Source: Nocardiopsis potens DSM 45234 (GTDB lineage Bacteria; Actinomycetota; Actinomycetes; Streptosporangiales; Streptosporangiaceae). Taken from it: 64,000 nucleotides of DNA. The position numbers and the translations under genes were made by a program. This document shows, in pieces, positions 26,710 through 35,970 of the stretch. The first letter of the stretch is position 1. Each line of letters starts with the position of its first letter. A model generated the notes under the pieces. It was not told where the DNA came from, did not search any database, and saw only the letters and a list, made by a program, of their open reading frames with translations. The DNA lies in NCBI RefSeq assembly GCF_000341105.1, contig NZ_ANBB01000019.1, positions 20,976-84,975 on the forward strand, in the 5' to 3' direction.

Positions 26710-28248
26710 TTAGTGTGTCACTCGTGGTGAGTATTCTTGCTCTTCCTCAGAAGACGTGTCGGTCGACGCCTCCGGGCCGAACACGCCGCCGTACAGTCCG
26801 ACGCGGACGGCATCGTCCCCGGTTTCCGATTCCTCCCGCCCGATTCCGGCCGTTCCCGAATTCTGCCCCCGAGGCGGCCGCTCCGCACCGCCGCCGCCCT
26901 CCGATTCCTCTTCCTTTTCCTCTTCCTCCGCCGGTTCCCCGGCGGCCGCTCCGGCCGGCGCCCTGACCGGAAGGCCCTCCGGCCCCGGCCCGGCCGGCGC
27001 CTCCGGGGCGACCGGGAATTCCGGGCCGGCGTCGGCGGTCAGCTCGGCCGAGGCCAGCGGGCGGGCCTGCTCCTCGACGCCGGAGGGGCGGTCCAGGTCG
27101 CCGTCGACCAGGCCGAGCTCCTCGAACCGGCGGGCCGTCACCAGCACCCGGCTCTCCAGCGAGCCCACCGTCTGGTTGTAGGCGGTGACCGCCTTGGACA
27201 GCGCCCTGCCCAGCCCGTCCACGTGCCCGCCCAGGGTGGACAGCCGCGCGTGCAGCCGCTTGCCGAGCTCGAACACCTCGCGCGCGTTCTCCCCGAGCGC
27301 CTGCTGCTGCCAGGCGTACTGCGCCGTGCGCAGCAGCGACACCAGCGTGGTCGGCGTGGCGATGTGCACCCTGCGGCCCATCGCGTACTCCAGCAGCCCG
27401 GGGTCGTGCTCCAGCGCCGGGGCCAGGAACGCCTCGCCGGGGATGAACAGCACCACGAACTCCGGCGCCGGGTCGAAGGCCTTCCAGTAGCCCTTCGCCG
27501 CCAGCTGGTCCACGTGGGTGCGCAGGTGGCGGGCGTGCGCGCGGAGCCGGTCGGCGCGCAGCCCATCGTCCCCGGCGTCCACCGCCTCCAGGTAGGCGGC
27601 CAGCGACACCTTCGAGTCGACCACGATGTTCTTGCCGCCGGCCAGCCGCACCACCATGTCCGGCCGCTGCGTCCCGTCCTCGGTGCGCACCGAGGCCTGC
27701 TCGTCGAAGTCGCACCGGGCGCTCATCCCGGACAGCTCGGCGACCCGGCGCAGCTGCAGCTCGCCCCAGCGGCCCCGGGCCTCGGGCCGGCGCAGCGCGG
27801 TGACCAGCGACCGGGTCTCCTCGCGCAGCCGCTCGGAGCCCTCCCGCACGTACTCCACCTGCTTGGCCAGCTCGGCGTGGGCGGCGCGGCGCCCGGCGTC
27901 GGCCTCGCGCAGCTGCCCCTCGACCTTGGCCAGGGTCTCCCGCAACGGCTCCACCAGCCGCTCCACCTCCCGGCGGCGCAGCTCCATCTCCTGCCCGGCC
28001 TCGGCGCCCACCGCGCGCATCCGCCCCTCGGCCAGCTCCATGAACCGCTGCCCGGTGGCGTCCAGGGCCTGGGCGGACAGCGCCCGGAACCGGTCGGCGA
28101 GCTGCTCCTCGATGTAGGCGGCCCGCTCCTCGGCGGCCCGGGCGTCCGCCCGCGCCTCCGCGGTGCGCCCGCGCGCCAGCATCCACCCCAGGGCCGCGCC
28201 GAGGGCGAGTCCGACCAGCAGCACCGCGATCATCTCAAGGCCGTTCAT
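26710..28248 (-). CDS. rmuC: RmuC family DNA recombination protein
   Basis: The protein is 512 aa. It has an N-terminal membrane helix (MIAVLLVGLALGAALGWML), a long coiled coil (about 25-130) and the RmuC nuclease-like core with GRWGELQL, CDFDEQ, DSKVSLAAYLEA and FIPGEAFLAPALEHDPGL. A Glu/Gly-rich disordered tail follows. E. coli RmuC limits inversion at short inverted repeats, which is of interest given the inverted repeats in this window. The start is ATG 28248, placing the membrane helix at the N-terminus. Confidence 0.9.
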   Translation of the reverse strand: MNGLEMIAVLLVGLALGAALGWMLARGRTAEARADARAAEERAAYIEEQLADRFRALSAQALDATGQRFMELAEGRMRAVGAEAGQEMELRRREVERLVEPLRETLAKVEGQLREADAGRRAAHAELAKQVEYVREGSERLREETRSLVTALRRPEARGRWGELQLRRVAELSGMSARCDFDEQASVRTEDGTQRPDMVVRLAGGKNIVVDSKVSLAAYLEAVDAGDDGLRADRLRAHARHLRTHVDQLAAKGYWKAFDPAPEFVVLFIPGEAFLAPALEHDPGLLEYAMGRRVHIATPTTLVSLLRTAQYAWQQQALGENAREVFELGKRLHARLSTLGGHVDGLGRALSKAVTAYNQTVGSLESRVLVTARRFEELGLVDGDLDRPSGVEEQARPLASAELTADAGPEFPVAPEAPAGPGPEGLPVRAPAGAAAGEPAEEEEKEEESEGGGGAERPPRGQNSGTAGIGREESETGDDAVRVGLYGGVFGPEASTDTSSEEEQEYSPRVTH

Positions 28249-28315
28249 AGCGGCCCATGCTCTCAATCCCGGGCGTCCCAGGGGTTTCCGCCACGCGGGT
28301 TCCCGCCCCCTGCCC

Positions 28316-28374
28316 GATGATCCCGGCACCGCCGCCGCCCCGAAGCCGGTCGGGGCGGCGGCGCCGGGATCATC
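28316..28374 (-). terminator. Long hairpin after the TetR gene
   Basis: Outer arms GATGATCCCGGC and GCCGGGATCATC enclose an inner stem CCGCCGCCGCCCC/GGGGCGGCGGCG, with a 10-base loop. It starts 10 bases past the TetR stop. The GATGATC ends resemble the dispersed palindrome family. Confidence 0.75.
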
Positions 28375-28384
28375 GCGGGGCCGC

Positions 28385-29026
28385 TCAGTCGGCGGGGGAG
28401 TCGGCGGGGGCGCTCAGCGCGTCCAGCACCACCTCGACCAGGCGGGGCATGTCCACCGCGCCCTGGTCGTAGAGCCACTGCACCTGCAGCCCGTCCATCA
28501 CCGCTATGAGCAGCGTCGCCGCGTCCTCGGGGGTGACGCCGGGGCGCAGCCGGCCGCCGTGCTCCTCGCGCAGGGTGCGGGTGAACTCGGTGCGCAGCCG
28601 CTCGAACCGCTCGCCGAAGAAGCCGTGCGCCGGGTGCCCCTCGGTGACCGCCTCCGCGCTGAGCACGGTGTAGACCTGCACCAGGCCGGGCAGCCCGGTG
28701 TTGCGCCGGACGATCTCCGCCACTTCGGCCGCGCCGATCCGGGCGGTGCCGTCCTCCCCGTCCTCCCCGCCGGCCCCTGCGGCGCGGGCGGTCGCGGAGC
28801 GGTTCGCCGCGTCCCGCTGCTCCAGCACCGCCACCAGCAGCGCCTGCTTGCTGGGGAAGTAGTGCAGCAGGCCCTGCTGGGTGATCCCGGCCCGCTCGGC
28901 GACCTTCGCCAGCGACGTCCCGTTGTACCCGCCGTCGGCGAACTCGTCCATGGCGGCGTCCAGGATCGCGTCCCGGCGCCCGCCGGGGGCGTATCCCGGC
29001 CGCCGGCGGCCCGAATCGGAACCCAT
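28385..29026 (-). CDS. TetR family regulator, probable repressor of the GH3 gene
   Basis: The protein is 213 aa. The N-terminal HTH has RDAILDAAMDEFADGGYNGT and LAKVAERAGITQQGLLHYF. The frame is open far upstream. ATG 29026 with GGAGGA is the sensible start. It is divergent from the beta-glucosidase gene at 29289, with an 18-bp palindrome between them, so local control is likely. The ligand is probably a sugar or glycoside (inference). Confidence 0.88.
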   Translation of the reverse strand: MGSDSGRRRPGYAPGGRRDAILDAAMDEFADGGYNGTSLAKVAERAGITQQGLLHYFPSKQALLVAVLEQRDAANRSATARAAGAGGEDGEDGTARIGAAEVAEIVRRNTGLPGLVQVYTVLSAEAVTEGHPAHGFFGERFERLRTEFTRTLREEHGGRLRPGVTPEDAATLLIAVMDGLQVQWLYDQGAVDMPRLVEVVLDALSAPADSPAD

Positions 29027-29183
29027 CACGTCCTCCCCCCGGCCCGTCCCCGGGCCCTTCGCGGCAGTGAGGAGGGTACCGGCGGCGCAGTGGAAGCGCA
29101 CGTCAGCAGAGCCCTCCGCGGACCCCTCGGCAGGGCGGTGAAGGGCTTCACAACGCCGGGACCCCGGCATACACTCCGAAAAA

Positions 29184-29201
29184 CTACCGAGTAGTCGGTA
29201 G
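29184..29201. promoter_or_regulatory. Candidate TetR operator
   Basis: CTACCGA (29184-29190) and TCGGTAG (29195-29201) form a perfect inverted repeat with a 4-base spacer in the 262-base divergent region. The length and symmetry fit a TetR site. Confidence 0.6.
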
Positions 29202-29288
29202 GTCGAAGGATACGGCTCCGCGGGCGCCGGGGCACGCCCCGCCCCGCCCATCCGAACGGACCCGAAACGGACCCGAGGGGGATCCACC

Positions 29289-31766
29289 ATGACGGCACAT
29301 TCCACTGCGGCCCAGGCGGCGGAGGACGCCCGGGAGCGCCGCGTCGACGCGGCCCTCGCCGGACTCGACCTGGAGGCGAAGGTGCGGCTGCTCTCCGGGG
29401 CCGGCATGTGGTCGGTCGCCCCGAACCCCGGGATCGGCCTGGGCCGCCTGGTCATGTCGGACGGACCGGTCGGCGTGCGCGGCGAGGACTGGACCCCCGA
29501 CGACCCCTCGATCCAGCTGCCCAGCCCCACCGCCATCGCCGCCACCTGGGACACCGACCTGGTCCGGCGGGCCGGCAACCTGCTCGCCCAGGAGGCCCGC
29601 CGCAAGGGCGTGCACGTGCTCCTCGCCCCCACGGTGAACATGCACCGCAGCCCGCTCGGCGGCCGGCACTTCGAGTGCTTCTCCGAGGACCCCTACCTGA
29701 CCGGCGCCGTCGGCGCGGCCTATGTGCGCGGCGTGCAGGAGGGCGGGGTGGCCACCACGGTCAAGCACTTCGTCGCCAACGACGCCGAGACCGACCGGTT
29801 CACCGTGGACAACCGGGTCGGCGAGCGCGCCCTGCGCGAGGTCTACCTCGCCCCCTTCGAGCAGATCGTGGCCGAGGCCCGCCCCTGGGGCGTGATGGCC
29901 GCCTACAACAGCGTCAACGGCACCACCATGACCGAGCACACCGAGCTCAACGGGGTGCTGCGGGACGAGTTCGGCTTCGACGGGTTCATCGTCTCCGACT
30001 GGACCGCCGCCCGGGACACCGTCCGCGACGCCCTGGCCGGACTGGACTCGGCGATGCCCGGACCGCGCACCGTCTACGGCGACAGGCTGGTCGCCGCGGT
30101 CCGCGACGGCCGCGTCCCCGAGGAGGCCGTGGACCGGATGGCCCGCCGCATCCTCCGGCTCGCCGCCCGGGTCGGCCTGCTGGAGGGCGCCGCCCCGGTG
30201 GTCGGGGAGTCCGACCTGCCCGCCGCGCTGGACGGCCGCGCCGTCGCCCGCGAGACGGCCGCCCGCTCCTTCGTGCTCCTCCGCAACGAGGGCCGCGCCC
30301 TGCCGATCGACCCCTCCCGCGTGCGCAGGATCGCGCTGATCGGCCTGGCCGCCTCCGAGGCCCGCACCAGCGGCGGCGGCTCCGCCACCGTCTTCGCCGA
30401 GCGCACCGTCGCCCCGCTGGAGGGGCTGCGCGACGCCCTTCCCGGCGGCGTGGAGCTGACCTACGCGGTCGGCGCCGACCCGCGGGACTCGCTGCCCCCG
30501 CTGCGCGGTCCGCTCACCGCGGTCTTCCACGGCCCGGACGGCGCCGAGCTGGCCACCGACACCATCGCCGACGGCACCGCCCGGTGGATGGGCGAGCTGC
30601 CCGCGGGCGTGGAGCCCGGTGCGATGGAGTCGGTCACCGTCACCGGCACCCTCACCCCGGAGTCGACCGGCCGGCACACCTTCTCCATCGCCGGCATCGG
30701 CCCGTTCACCCTCACCGTCGGCGGTGCCACCGCGTTCGACGGCGCACTGGTCTTCGAGGGCGACGACCCGGCGGCCGCGCTGTTCCAGCCGCCGCAGCAG
30801 GAGGTCTCCGTCGACCTCACCGCGGGCGAGCCGGTCGAGGTCTCCCTCACCCACCGCACCAACGGCGTGCCCATCGGCGACTTCGCCTTCGTCGGCTTCT
30901 CGCTCAACCACACCGAGCCGCTGGCCGGCGCGGACGAGCTGATCGAGGAGGCGGTCGCCGCGGCGGCCGCCGCCGACGTCGCCGTCGTCATCGCCGCGAC
31001 CACCGAGGACGTGGAGTCCGAGGGCTTCGACCGGACCACGCTGGCGCTGCCCGGCCGCCAGGACGAGCTGGTGGCGCGGGTGGCCGCGGCCGCGCCGCGC
31101 ACCGTGGTCGTGGTCAACGCGGGCGCCCCGGTGCTGATGCCCTGGCGGGACGAGGTCGACGCGATCCTGCTGAGCTGGTTCGGCGGGCAGGAGCTCGGCG
31201 GGGCCCTGGCCGACGTGCTGCTCGGCGCGGAGGAGCCCGGCGGCCGGCTGCCCACCACCTGGCCGGCCGAGGAGAAGGACGTCCCGGTCTGGGACGTGGT
31301 GCCCGCCGACGGCCGGATCGAGTACAGCGAGGGCGTGTTCATCGGTTACCGGGCCTGGGAGAAGGCCCCGGCCGCCCCGGCGTTCTGGTTCGGCCACGGC
31401 CTGTCCTACACCGAGTGGTCCTACGACGGCATCGAGGTCGCGGCGGCCGGCTCCGCCGGGGCCCCGGCCGAGGCCAGGGTCACGGTGACCAACACCGGCG
31501 ACCGGCCGGGCCGCGAGATCGTCCAGGTCTACCTGGCGCCCCGGGAGCCCGGCGGGGAGCACCCGGCCCGGGTGCTGGCCGGCTTCGCCGCGGTGCAGGC
31601 CGGCCCCGGCGAGACGGTGGAGGTCCCGGTCGCCCTCGCGCGCCGCGCCGCCGAGTACTGGGACGCCGATGAGCATGCCTGGCGCCCCGTCCCCGGCGGC
31701 CACGACGTCCAGGCGGGCCGCTCCTACGCCGACGTCCGGCTGTCGGCCCCGCTCCCCGGGGCCTGA
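29289..31766 (+). CDS. Glycoside hydrolase family 3 beta-glucosidase
   Basis: The protein is 825 aa. The GH3 N-terminal TIM barrel has GRHFECFSEDPYL, KHFVANDAET and the nucleophile Asp in FIVSDWTA. The C-terminal domain has LLRNEGRALPI. Within it a PA14-like beta domain is inserted (about 400-540, with ESTGRHTFSIAGIGPFTL). A fibronectin III-like domain closes the protein. There is no signal peptide, so it is cytosolic and would act on imported oligosaccharides or glycosylated metabolites. This layout is that of macrolide/beta-glucosidases such as DesR-type enzymes. The divergent TetR gene probably controls it. Confidence 0.93.
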   Translation: MTAHSTAAQAAEDARERRVDAALAGLDLEAKVRLLSGAGMWSVAPNPGIGLGRLVMSDGPVGVRGEDWTPDDPSIQLPSPTAIAATWDTDLVRRAGNLLAQEARRKGVHVLLAPTVNMHRSPLGGRHFECFSEDPYLTGAVGAAYVRGVQEGGVATTVKHFVANDAETDRFTVDNRVGERALREVYLAPFEQIVAEARPWGVMAAYNSVNGTTMTEHTELNGVLRDEFGFDGFIVSDWTAARDTVRDALAGLDSAMPGPRTVYGDRLVAAVRDGRVPEEAVDRMARRILRLAARVGLLEGAAPVVGESDLPAALDGRAVARETAARSFVLLRNEGRALPIDPSRVRRIALIGLAASEARTSGGGSATVFAERTVAPLEGLRDALPGGVELTYAVGADPRDSLPPLRGPLTAVFHGPDGAELATDTIADGTARWMGELPAGVEPGAMESVTVTGTLTPESTGRHTFSIAGIGPFTLTVGGATAFDGALVFEGDDPAAALFQPPQQEVSVDLTAGEPVEVSLTHRTNGVPIGDFAFVGFSLNHTEPLAGADELIEEAVAAAAAADVAVVIAATTEDVESEGFDRTTLALPGRQDELVARVAAAAPRTVVVVNAGAPVLMPWRDEVDAILLSWFGGQELGGALADVLLGAEEPGGRLPTTWPAEEKDVPVWDVVPADGRIEYSEGVFIGYRAWEKAPAAPAFWFGHGLSYTEWSYDGIEVAAAGSAGAPAEARVTVTNTGDRPGREIVQVYLAPREPGGEHPARVLAGFAAVQAGPGETVEVPVALARRAAEYWDADEHAWRPVPGGHDVQAGRSYADVRLSAPLPGA

Positions 31767-31774
31767 CCGGGACC

Positions 31775-31819
31775 GGCGGGCGGCCGCACCCCCTCCCTCT
31801 TCCCCGGCGGCCGCCCGCC
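31775..31819 (+). terminator. Terminator of the GH3 gene
   Basis: Perfect 12-bp arms (GGCGGGCGGCCG and its complement) flank a 21-base pyrimidine-rich loop, 8 bases past the stop. Confidence 0.6.
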
Positions 31820-31829
31820 CGCGCACCGG

Positions 31830-31893
31830 CGATGATCTCGACGTTGCAAGGCCGACAGAACGCTCCGATGCCCCTGCCACGTCGAGATCATCG
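31830..31893. repeat. Degenerate member of the GATGATC palindrome family
   Basis: Outer arms GATGATCTCGACGT (31831-31844) and its complement (31879-31892) pair perfectly. The inner part only partly pairs and resembles a decayed CATCAGAGCG centre. It lies upstream of the cyclophilin gene. Confidence 0.7.
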
Positions 31894-31977
31894 AGAGGGA
31901 GGCGCAGGGGCGCCCGTACCCCGACGCGCGGTCGCCGCAGGTGAAATCGGGTATCCGGAGCGTGCGATGATCACCCC

Positions 31978-32469
31978 ATGGGCAACAACGTCTTCTTCGA
32001 CATCACCATCGACGAGGCCCCCAAGGGGCGCATCGTCTTCAAGCTCTACGACGACATCGTCCCGGACACCGCCAAGAACTTCCGCGAGCTGGCCACCGGT
32101 CAGCACGGCTACGGCTACCAGGGCTCCAAGTTCCACCGGGTCATCCCCGCCTTCATGCTGCAGGGCGGCGACTTCACCCACGGGAACGGCACCGGTGGCA
32201 AGAGCATCTGGGGCGGGGAGTTCGACGACGAGAACTTCCAGGTCAAGCACACCAAGCCCGGCCTGCTGTCGATGGCCAACGCGGGCAAGAACACCAACGG
32301 CTCGCAGTTCTTCATCACCACCGTCGCCACCCCCTGGCTGGACGGCAAGCACGTCGTCTTCGGCGAGGTCGTCGAGGGCATGGACCTGGTGAAGGAGATC
32401 GAGGCCCTCGGGTCGCAGAGCGGCCGGACCTCCAAGGCGATCACCATCACCGCCTCGGGGACCGTCTGA
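31978..32469 (+). CDS. Peptidyl-prolyl cis-trans isomerase (cyclophilin)
   Basis: The protein is 163 aa, cytosolic and without a signal peptide. Cyclophilin core motifs are [36 protein letters not shown] and a Trp in [12 protein letters not shown] (the cyclosporin-binding position). It speeds prolyl isomerisation during folding. It is monocistronic, followed by two hairpins. Confidence 0.95.
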   Translation: MGNNVFFDITIDEAPKGRIVFKLYDDIVPDTAKNFRELATGQHGYGYQGSKFHRVIPAFMLQGGDFTHGNGTGGKSIWGGEFDDENFQVKHTKPGLLSMANAGKNTNGSQFFITTVATPWLDGKHVVFGEVVEGMDLVKEIEALGSQSGRTSKAITITASGTV

Positions 32470-32490
32470 CCCGGATCCCGGAACGATTGA

Positions 32491-32520
32491 GCGGCCGTCG
32501 CCCCACCGGGCGGCGGCCGC
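32491..32520 (+). terminator. Terminator of the cyclophilin gene
   Basis: Thirteen-base arms (GCGGCCGTCGCCC with GGGCGGCGGCCGC, one G-T pair) flank a 4-base loop, 21 bases past the stop. Confidence 0.65.
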
Positions 32521-32540
32521 TTCCGTCTCCGCCCCTCCCT

Positions 32541-32604
32541 CGATGATCTTGACGTTGCGGGGCCATCAGAGCGCTCTGATGGCCCCGCAACGTCAAGATC
32601 ATCG
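32541..32604. repeat. 64-bp perfect palindrome
   Basis: Both 32-base arms match without a mismatch around CATCAGAGCGCTCTGATG, with GATGATCTTGACGTTGC at the ends. It lies between the convergent cyclophilin and LacI genes. It is the best-preserved copy of the family also seen at 17116, 31830 and 63903. Probable bidirectional terminator or REP-like element. Confidence 0.85.
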
Positions 32605-32633
32605 GCAGGGGAGGGCCTTCGCCCGGCGGGGCC

Positions 32634-33644
32634 TCAGGAGGACTCGCGCCGGCGCAGCTCCGGTTCCCAGGCGCGGATCGGCGCGGCCGGGTCGGCGTCG
32701 CCGGAGACCAGTGCGGCGATGTGCGCGGCCACCTCGCCGATGGAGAGCAGCGGGCGCGCCCCGACGCTGGTCAGCCGGGGCCGCAGCATCCCGCAGAGCG
32801 GCAGGTCGTCGGTGCCGACCAGGCGGACCCGGCCGGGGACGTCCACCCCGGCGTCGGCCAGCGCGCCCAGCAGCAGGCCGGCGTACTCGTCGTTGTAGCC
32901 GTACACCCCGTCCGGCATGCCCTGCTCGGCCCACTCGGCGACCACGCGCGCCGCGTCCTCCGGGGTCCCGTCCATGTCGGTGCGGCGCACCCGGGCGCCC
33001 TCGGCGGCCTTGGCCACGCCGGCCAGCCGCTCCTCGCCCATCTCCTTGACGACCGGGGCGCGCGGCACGATCGCGGCGATGTCGGTGCAGCCCTGGTCGA
33101 TGAGGTGCAGGCCGCCGGTCCGCCCCATCCCGCAGTGGTCCAGGACCAGCGCCGGCACGCCCCTGCGCGGGGCGCGGCCCAGGGCGAGCGGCACCGCGCC
33201 CGCCCCGGTCAGCAGGTCCACCGCCGTGGGGGTCAGCCGCCGCCCCTCGGCGATCACCGCCGCCGGGCGCAGGGCCGCCCAGGCGCGCGCGGCCTTCGCG
33301 CCGCGCGACTCCGGGTCGCCGTGCAGGATGAGCGTGTAGCCCAGGGCGCGCAGCTCGTCGGCGAGGCCGCCGAAGAACCGGGCGGCGAGCGGCCCCAGGG
33401 TGGTGGCGGGCATGGCGAACAGGACCAGGTCGCTGCGGCCGGTGCGCAGTGAGCGGGCGCTGGCGTGCGGCACGTAGCCGAGGTCTTCGGCGGCGGCCAG
33501 GACGCGCCGCCGGGTCTCCTCCGGGATGCGGTTGCCCGGGGTGTCGTTGAGGACGTAGGAGACCGTGGCGGTGGAGACCGCGGCGCGCGCCGCGATGTCG
33601 CCCATCGTCGGGGGGCGGGAACGGGTCGCATTCATCGTGATCAT
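32634..33644 (-). CDS. LacI family transcriptional regulator
   Basis: The protein is 336 aa. The N-terminal HTH has MGDIAARAAVSTATVSYVLND and the hinge LGYVPHASARSLRTGRS, followed by a periplasmic-binding-protein-like effector domain. The C-terminal part shows GYNDEYAGLLLGAL and LVGTDDLPL, typical of sugar-responsive members. The start at 33644 has GAGG; ATG 33635 is possible. It is divergent from the MFS gene. The operator candidate in the shared promoter suggests it represses that transporter operon. Confidence 0.9.
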   Translation of the reverse strand: MITMNATRSRPPTMGDIAARAAVSTATVSYVLNDTPGNRIPEETRRRVLAAAEDLGYVPHASARSLRTGRSDLVLFAMPATTLGPLAARFFGGLADELRALGYTLILHGDPESRGAKAARAWAALRPAAVIAEGRRLTPTAVDLLTGAGAVPLALGRAPRRGVPALVLDHCGMGRTGGLHLIDQGCTDIAAIVPRAPVVKEMGEERLAGVAKAAEGARVRRTDMDGTPEDAARVVAEWAEQGMPDGVYGYNDEYAGLLLGALADAGVDVPGRVRLVGTDDLPLCGMLRPRLTSVGARPLLSIGEVAAHIAALVSGDADPAAPIRAWEPELRRRESS

Positions 33645-33724
33645 TCTGCCTCGCTCCGCGACCGGCCGCCCGCCCCGGCAGGGGCGCCGGTGCGCTCCGC
33701 TGTGAACATGTCGTGAACGGGGCA

Positions 33725-33766
33725 TTGACTCAGGTTAATCGCATCACCTAGCTTAAACGAATAACC
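33725..33766 (+). promoter_or_regulatory. Promoter and LacI-type operator for the MFS operon
   Basis: TTGACT (33725-33730) and TAGCTT (33749-33754) are 18 bases apart. GGTTAATCG (33733-33741) and CGAATAACC (33758-33766) form an inverted repeat with one mismatch that covers the spacer and start site. This is where a repressor would block transcription. Confidence 0.5.
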
Positions 33767-33821
33767 GGCGCCGACCAGGAGGTTCGACGCAGGCCCCACC
33801 CCCGCATGGAGGAGAGCGTCC

Positions 33822-33872
33822 ATGAACGAGCCTGCTCGTGTCCACACCACCGCACACGGAGCGGAGCGATGA
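33822..33872 (+). CDS. 16-residue leader peptide coupled to the MFS gene
   Basis: ATG 33822 follows a very strong GGAGGAGAG site and encodes MNEPARVHTTAHGAER. Its stop overlaps the MFS start (ATGA, 33869-33872). The MFS start itself has only a crowded GGAG two bases away, so ribosomes finishing the leader probably restart on the MFS gene. Confidence 0.5.
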   Translation: MNEPARVHTTAHGAER

Positions 33873-35134
33873 CGGCCCCGGCCGCCCCCGCCCCGGTCGA
33901 GCGGACCGGCGGGAGGCGCGGGCTCCGCCGCTTCCTCGGCCTCTTCACCGTCGGCAACCTCGCGCTCTACGCGATGTACCTGGGCGTGGTGAGCATCCTG
34001 CTCCCGGTCCAGGTCGAGGCGTTCGACCCGGCGAACAAGGAGATCAACCTCGCCGTCGTCACCGGCACCAGCGCGGTCTTCGCCACCCTGTTCAACCCGA
34101 TCGGCGGGGTGCTCTCCGACCGCACCCGGTCCCGCTGGGGGCGGCGCAACCCCTGGATGATCGGCGGCGCCCTGGGCGCCCTGGCCTTCCTCGGCCTGAT
34201 GGGCTTCGCCCCCGCGCTGTGGATCCTGCTGGTCGGCTGGTGCGCCGCGCAGGCGATGGGCAACGTCTACCAGGCCGCCATCACCGCGACCGTGCCGGAC
34301 CGCGTCCCCGCCGAGCGGCGCGGCAGCGCCTCCGCGGTGATGGGCATCGCCCAGTCCGTCGGCATGGTGGCCGGCAGCCTCGCCGCCGCCCGCTTCGTCG
34401 GCGACCTCGAACTGGGCTACCTGGTGTTCGGGGCGGCGCTGGTGGTCGCCGCGGTGCTGTTCGCCTCGCTCACCCACGACCCGCGCGGCGCCGAGCTCCC
34501 CGCCGCCGACCCGGCCGGCGGCGGCCTCGCCGACCAGCTCAAGGGCTTCGGGACGGCACTGCGGAGCCCCGACTTCACCTGGGCCTTCACCAGCCGGGCC
34601 TTCATGATGATGGGCTTCTTCCTCATCATGGGCTACCAGGCCTACATCCTGGCCGACCACATCGAGCTGCCGGACGGCCTGGCCCCCACCGACGCCATCC
34701 CGATGCTGGTCATCGCCAACACCGTGCTGACCGTCGCCTGCACCTCGGTCATCGGCCCGATCTCCGACCGGATCGGCAGGCGCCGCCCGTTCGTCCTGGT
34801 CGCCGGGGTCATCGCCGCCGCGGCCACGCTCGTCCCGGTGCTGCTGCCCACCCTGGCCGGGATGTTCGTCTGGGCCGCGATCGGCGGCGCGGCGTTCGGC
34901 GTGTTCATGGCCGCCGACCACGCCATCGTCACCCTGGTGCTGCCCAAGCAGGAGGACGCCGCCCGCGACCTGGGCGTGCTCAACATCGCCAACGCCGGCC
35001 CGCAGATCATCGCCCCGTTCGTCGCCGGGACCATCGTGGTCTCCCTGGGCGGCTACACCTACCTGTTCATCATCGGCGCGGTCTTCTCCGTCATCGGCGC
35101 CCTGGCCATCACCCGGGTGAAGGGCGTCGCCTGA
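33869..35134 (+). CDS. MFS sugar-type transporter
   Basis: The protein is 421 aa with about twelve membrane helices. GGVLSDRTRSRWGRRNPWMIGG is the family loop motif between helices 2 and 3, here of the GPH/SLC45-like type, and it recurs in the second half as GPISDRIGRRRPF. Such carriers import sugars or glycosides with protons. The gene lies downstream of a LacI-controlled promoter and a coupled leader peptide. A hydrolase gene follows after 41 bases. Together they suggest uptake and processing of a sugar ester or glycoside (inference). Confidence 0.85.
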   Translation: MTAPAAPAPVERTGGRRGLRRFLGLFTVGNLALYAMYLGVVSILLPVQVEAFDPANKEINLAVVTGTSAVFATLFNPIGGVLSDRTRSRWGRRNPWMIGGALGALAFLGLMGFAPALWILLVGWCAAQAMGNVYQAAITATVPDRVPAERRGSASAVMGIAQSVGMVAGSLAAARFVGDLELGYLVFGAALVVAAVLFASLTHDPRGAELPAADPAGGGLADQLKGFGTALRSPDFTWAFTSRAFMMMGFFLIMGYQAYILADHIELPDGLAPTDAIPMLVIANTVLTVACTSVIGPISDRIGRRRPFVLVAGVIAAAATLVPVLLPTLAGMFVWAAIGGAAFGVFMAADHAIVTLVLPKQEDAARDLGVLNIANAGPQIIAPFVAGTIVVSLGGYTYLFIIGAVFSVIGALAITRVKGVA

Positions 35135-35175
35135 CCGGCGCCCCCGCCCGCACCACTCCGAGAGACAAGGACCCC

Positions 35176-35871
35176 ATGCGACTCCACGTGCACACCCGGG
35201 GCGAGGGCGGCCGCACCGCCCTGCTCGTCCACGGCGCCATGTCGGACCACGGCACCTGGCACGCCGTGGCCGGGGCGCTGGCCGAGCGCGGCTACACCGT
35301 GCTCGCCCCCGACCTGCGCGGGCACGGCCTCAGCCCGCGCGGCCGCTACCTCCCCGAGGAGGTCGCCGCCGACCTGGCGGAGACCCTGCCGGCCGGCGCC
35401 GACCTGGCCATCGGCCACTCCATGGGCGGCCTCGCGCTGTCCATGGCGGTCGACCGGCTCCGCCCGGCCCGGGCCGTCTACTACGACCCGGGCTGGCAGT
35501 TCGGCCACATCCCCGAGGCCGCCGCGGACGGCATGCGCGCCATGGTCGCCGGCGCCACCGCCGAGTCGGTCCGCGCGATGAACCCGCGCTGGAGCGACGC
35601 CGACATCGAGGCCGAACTCGCCGGCTTCGGCCGGTTCGACCCGGGCTTCTTCGACATGATCAAGAACCTGCACGGCGCCGACCTGATCCCCGCGGCCCCG
35701 GTGGTGCCCTCCCTGGTGCAGCTGGCCGACCCCAGCTTCACCGTCACCGAGGAGGGCGCCGACCGCCTCCGCGCGGCCGGCTTCGAGGTCCGCGTGGTCA
35801 AGGGCACCGGCCACTGCAGCCACCGGGACGACTTCGACGGCTACATGGCCACCCTGGAGGGCTGGATCTGA
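35176..35871 (+). CDS. Alpha/beta hydrolase
   Basis: The protein is 231 aa. It has LLVHGAMSDHGTW as the oxyanion region, nucleophile elbow AIGHSMGGLALS and a catalytic His in GTGHCSHRDD. The acid is probably the Asp in LADPSFT. There is no signal peptide, so it is cytosolic. A purine-rich AAGGACCCC precedes the ATG. It is probably the second gene of the LacI-controlled operon. The substrate is unknown. Confidence 0.88.
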   Translation: MRLHVHTRGEGGRTALLVHGAMSDHGTWHAVAGALAERGYTVLAPDLRGHGLSPRGRYLPEEVAADLAETLPAGADLAIGHSMGGLALSMAVDRLRPARAVYYDPGWQFGHIPEAAADGMRAMVAGATAESVRAMNPRWSDADIEAELAGFGRFDPGFFDMIKNLHGADLIPAAPVVPSLVQLADPSFTVTEEGADRLRAAGFEVRVVKGTGHCSHRDDFDGYMATLEGWI

Positions 35872-35970
35872 CCTCCGGCCGTTCCGCGCCGCCCTCGGCG
35901 TCGCCGCTCTCTCGCGACCGGACGGGACGGCGACGGCGCCGAGATCGGCGTCGGGATCAACGGCACGGGG

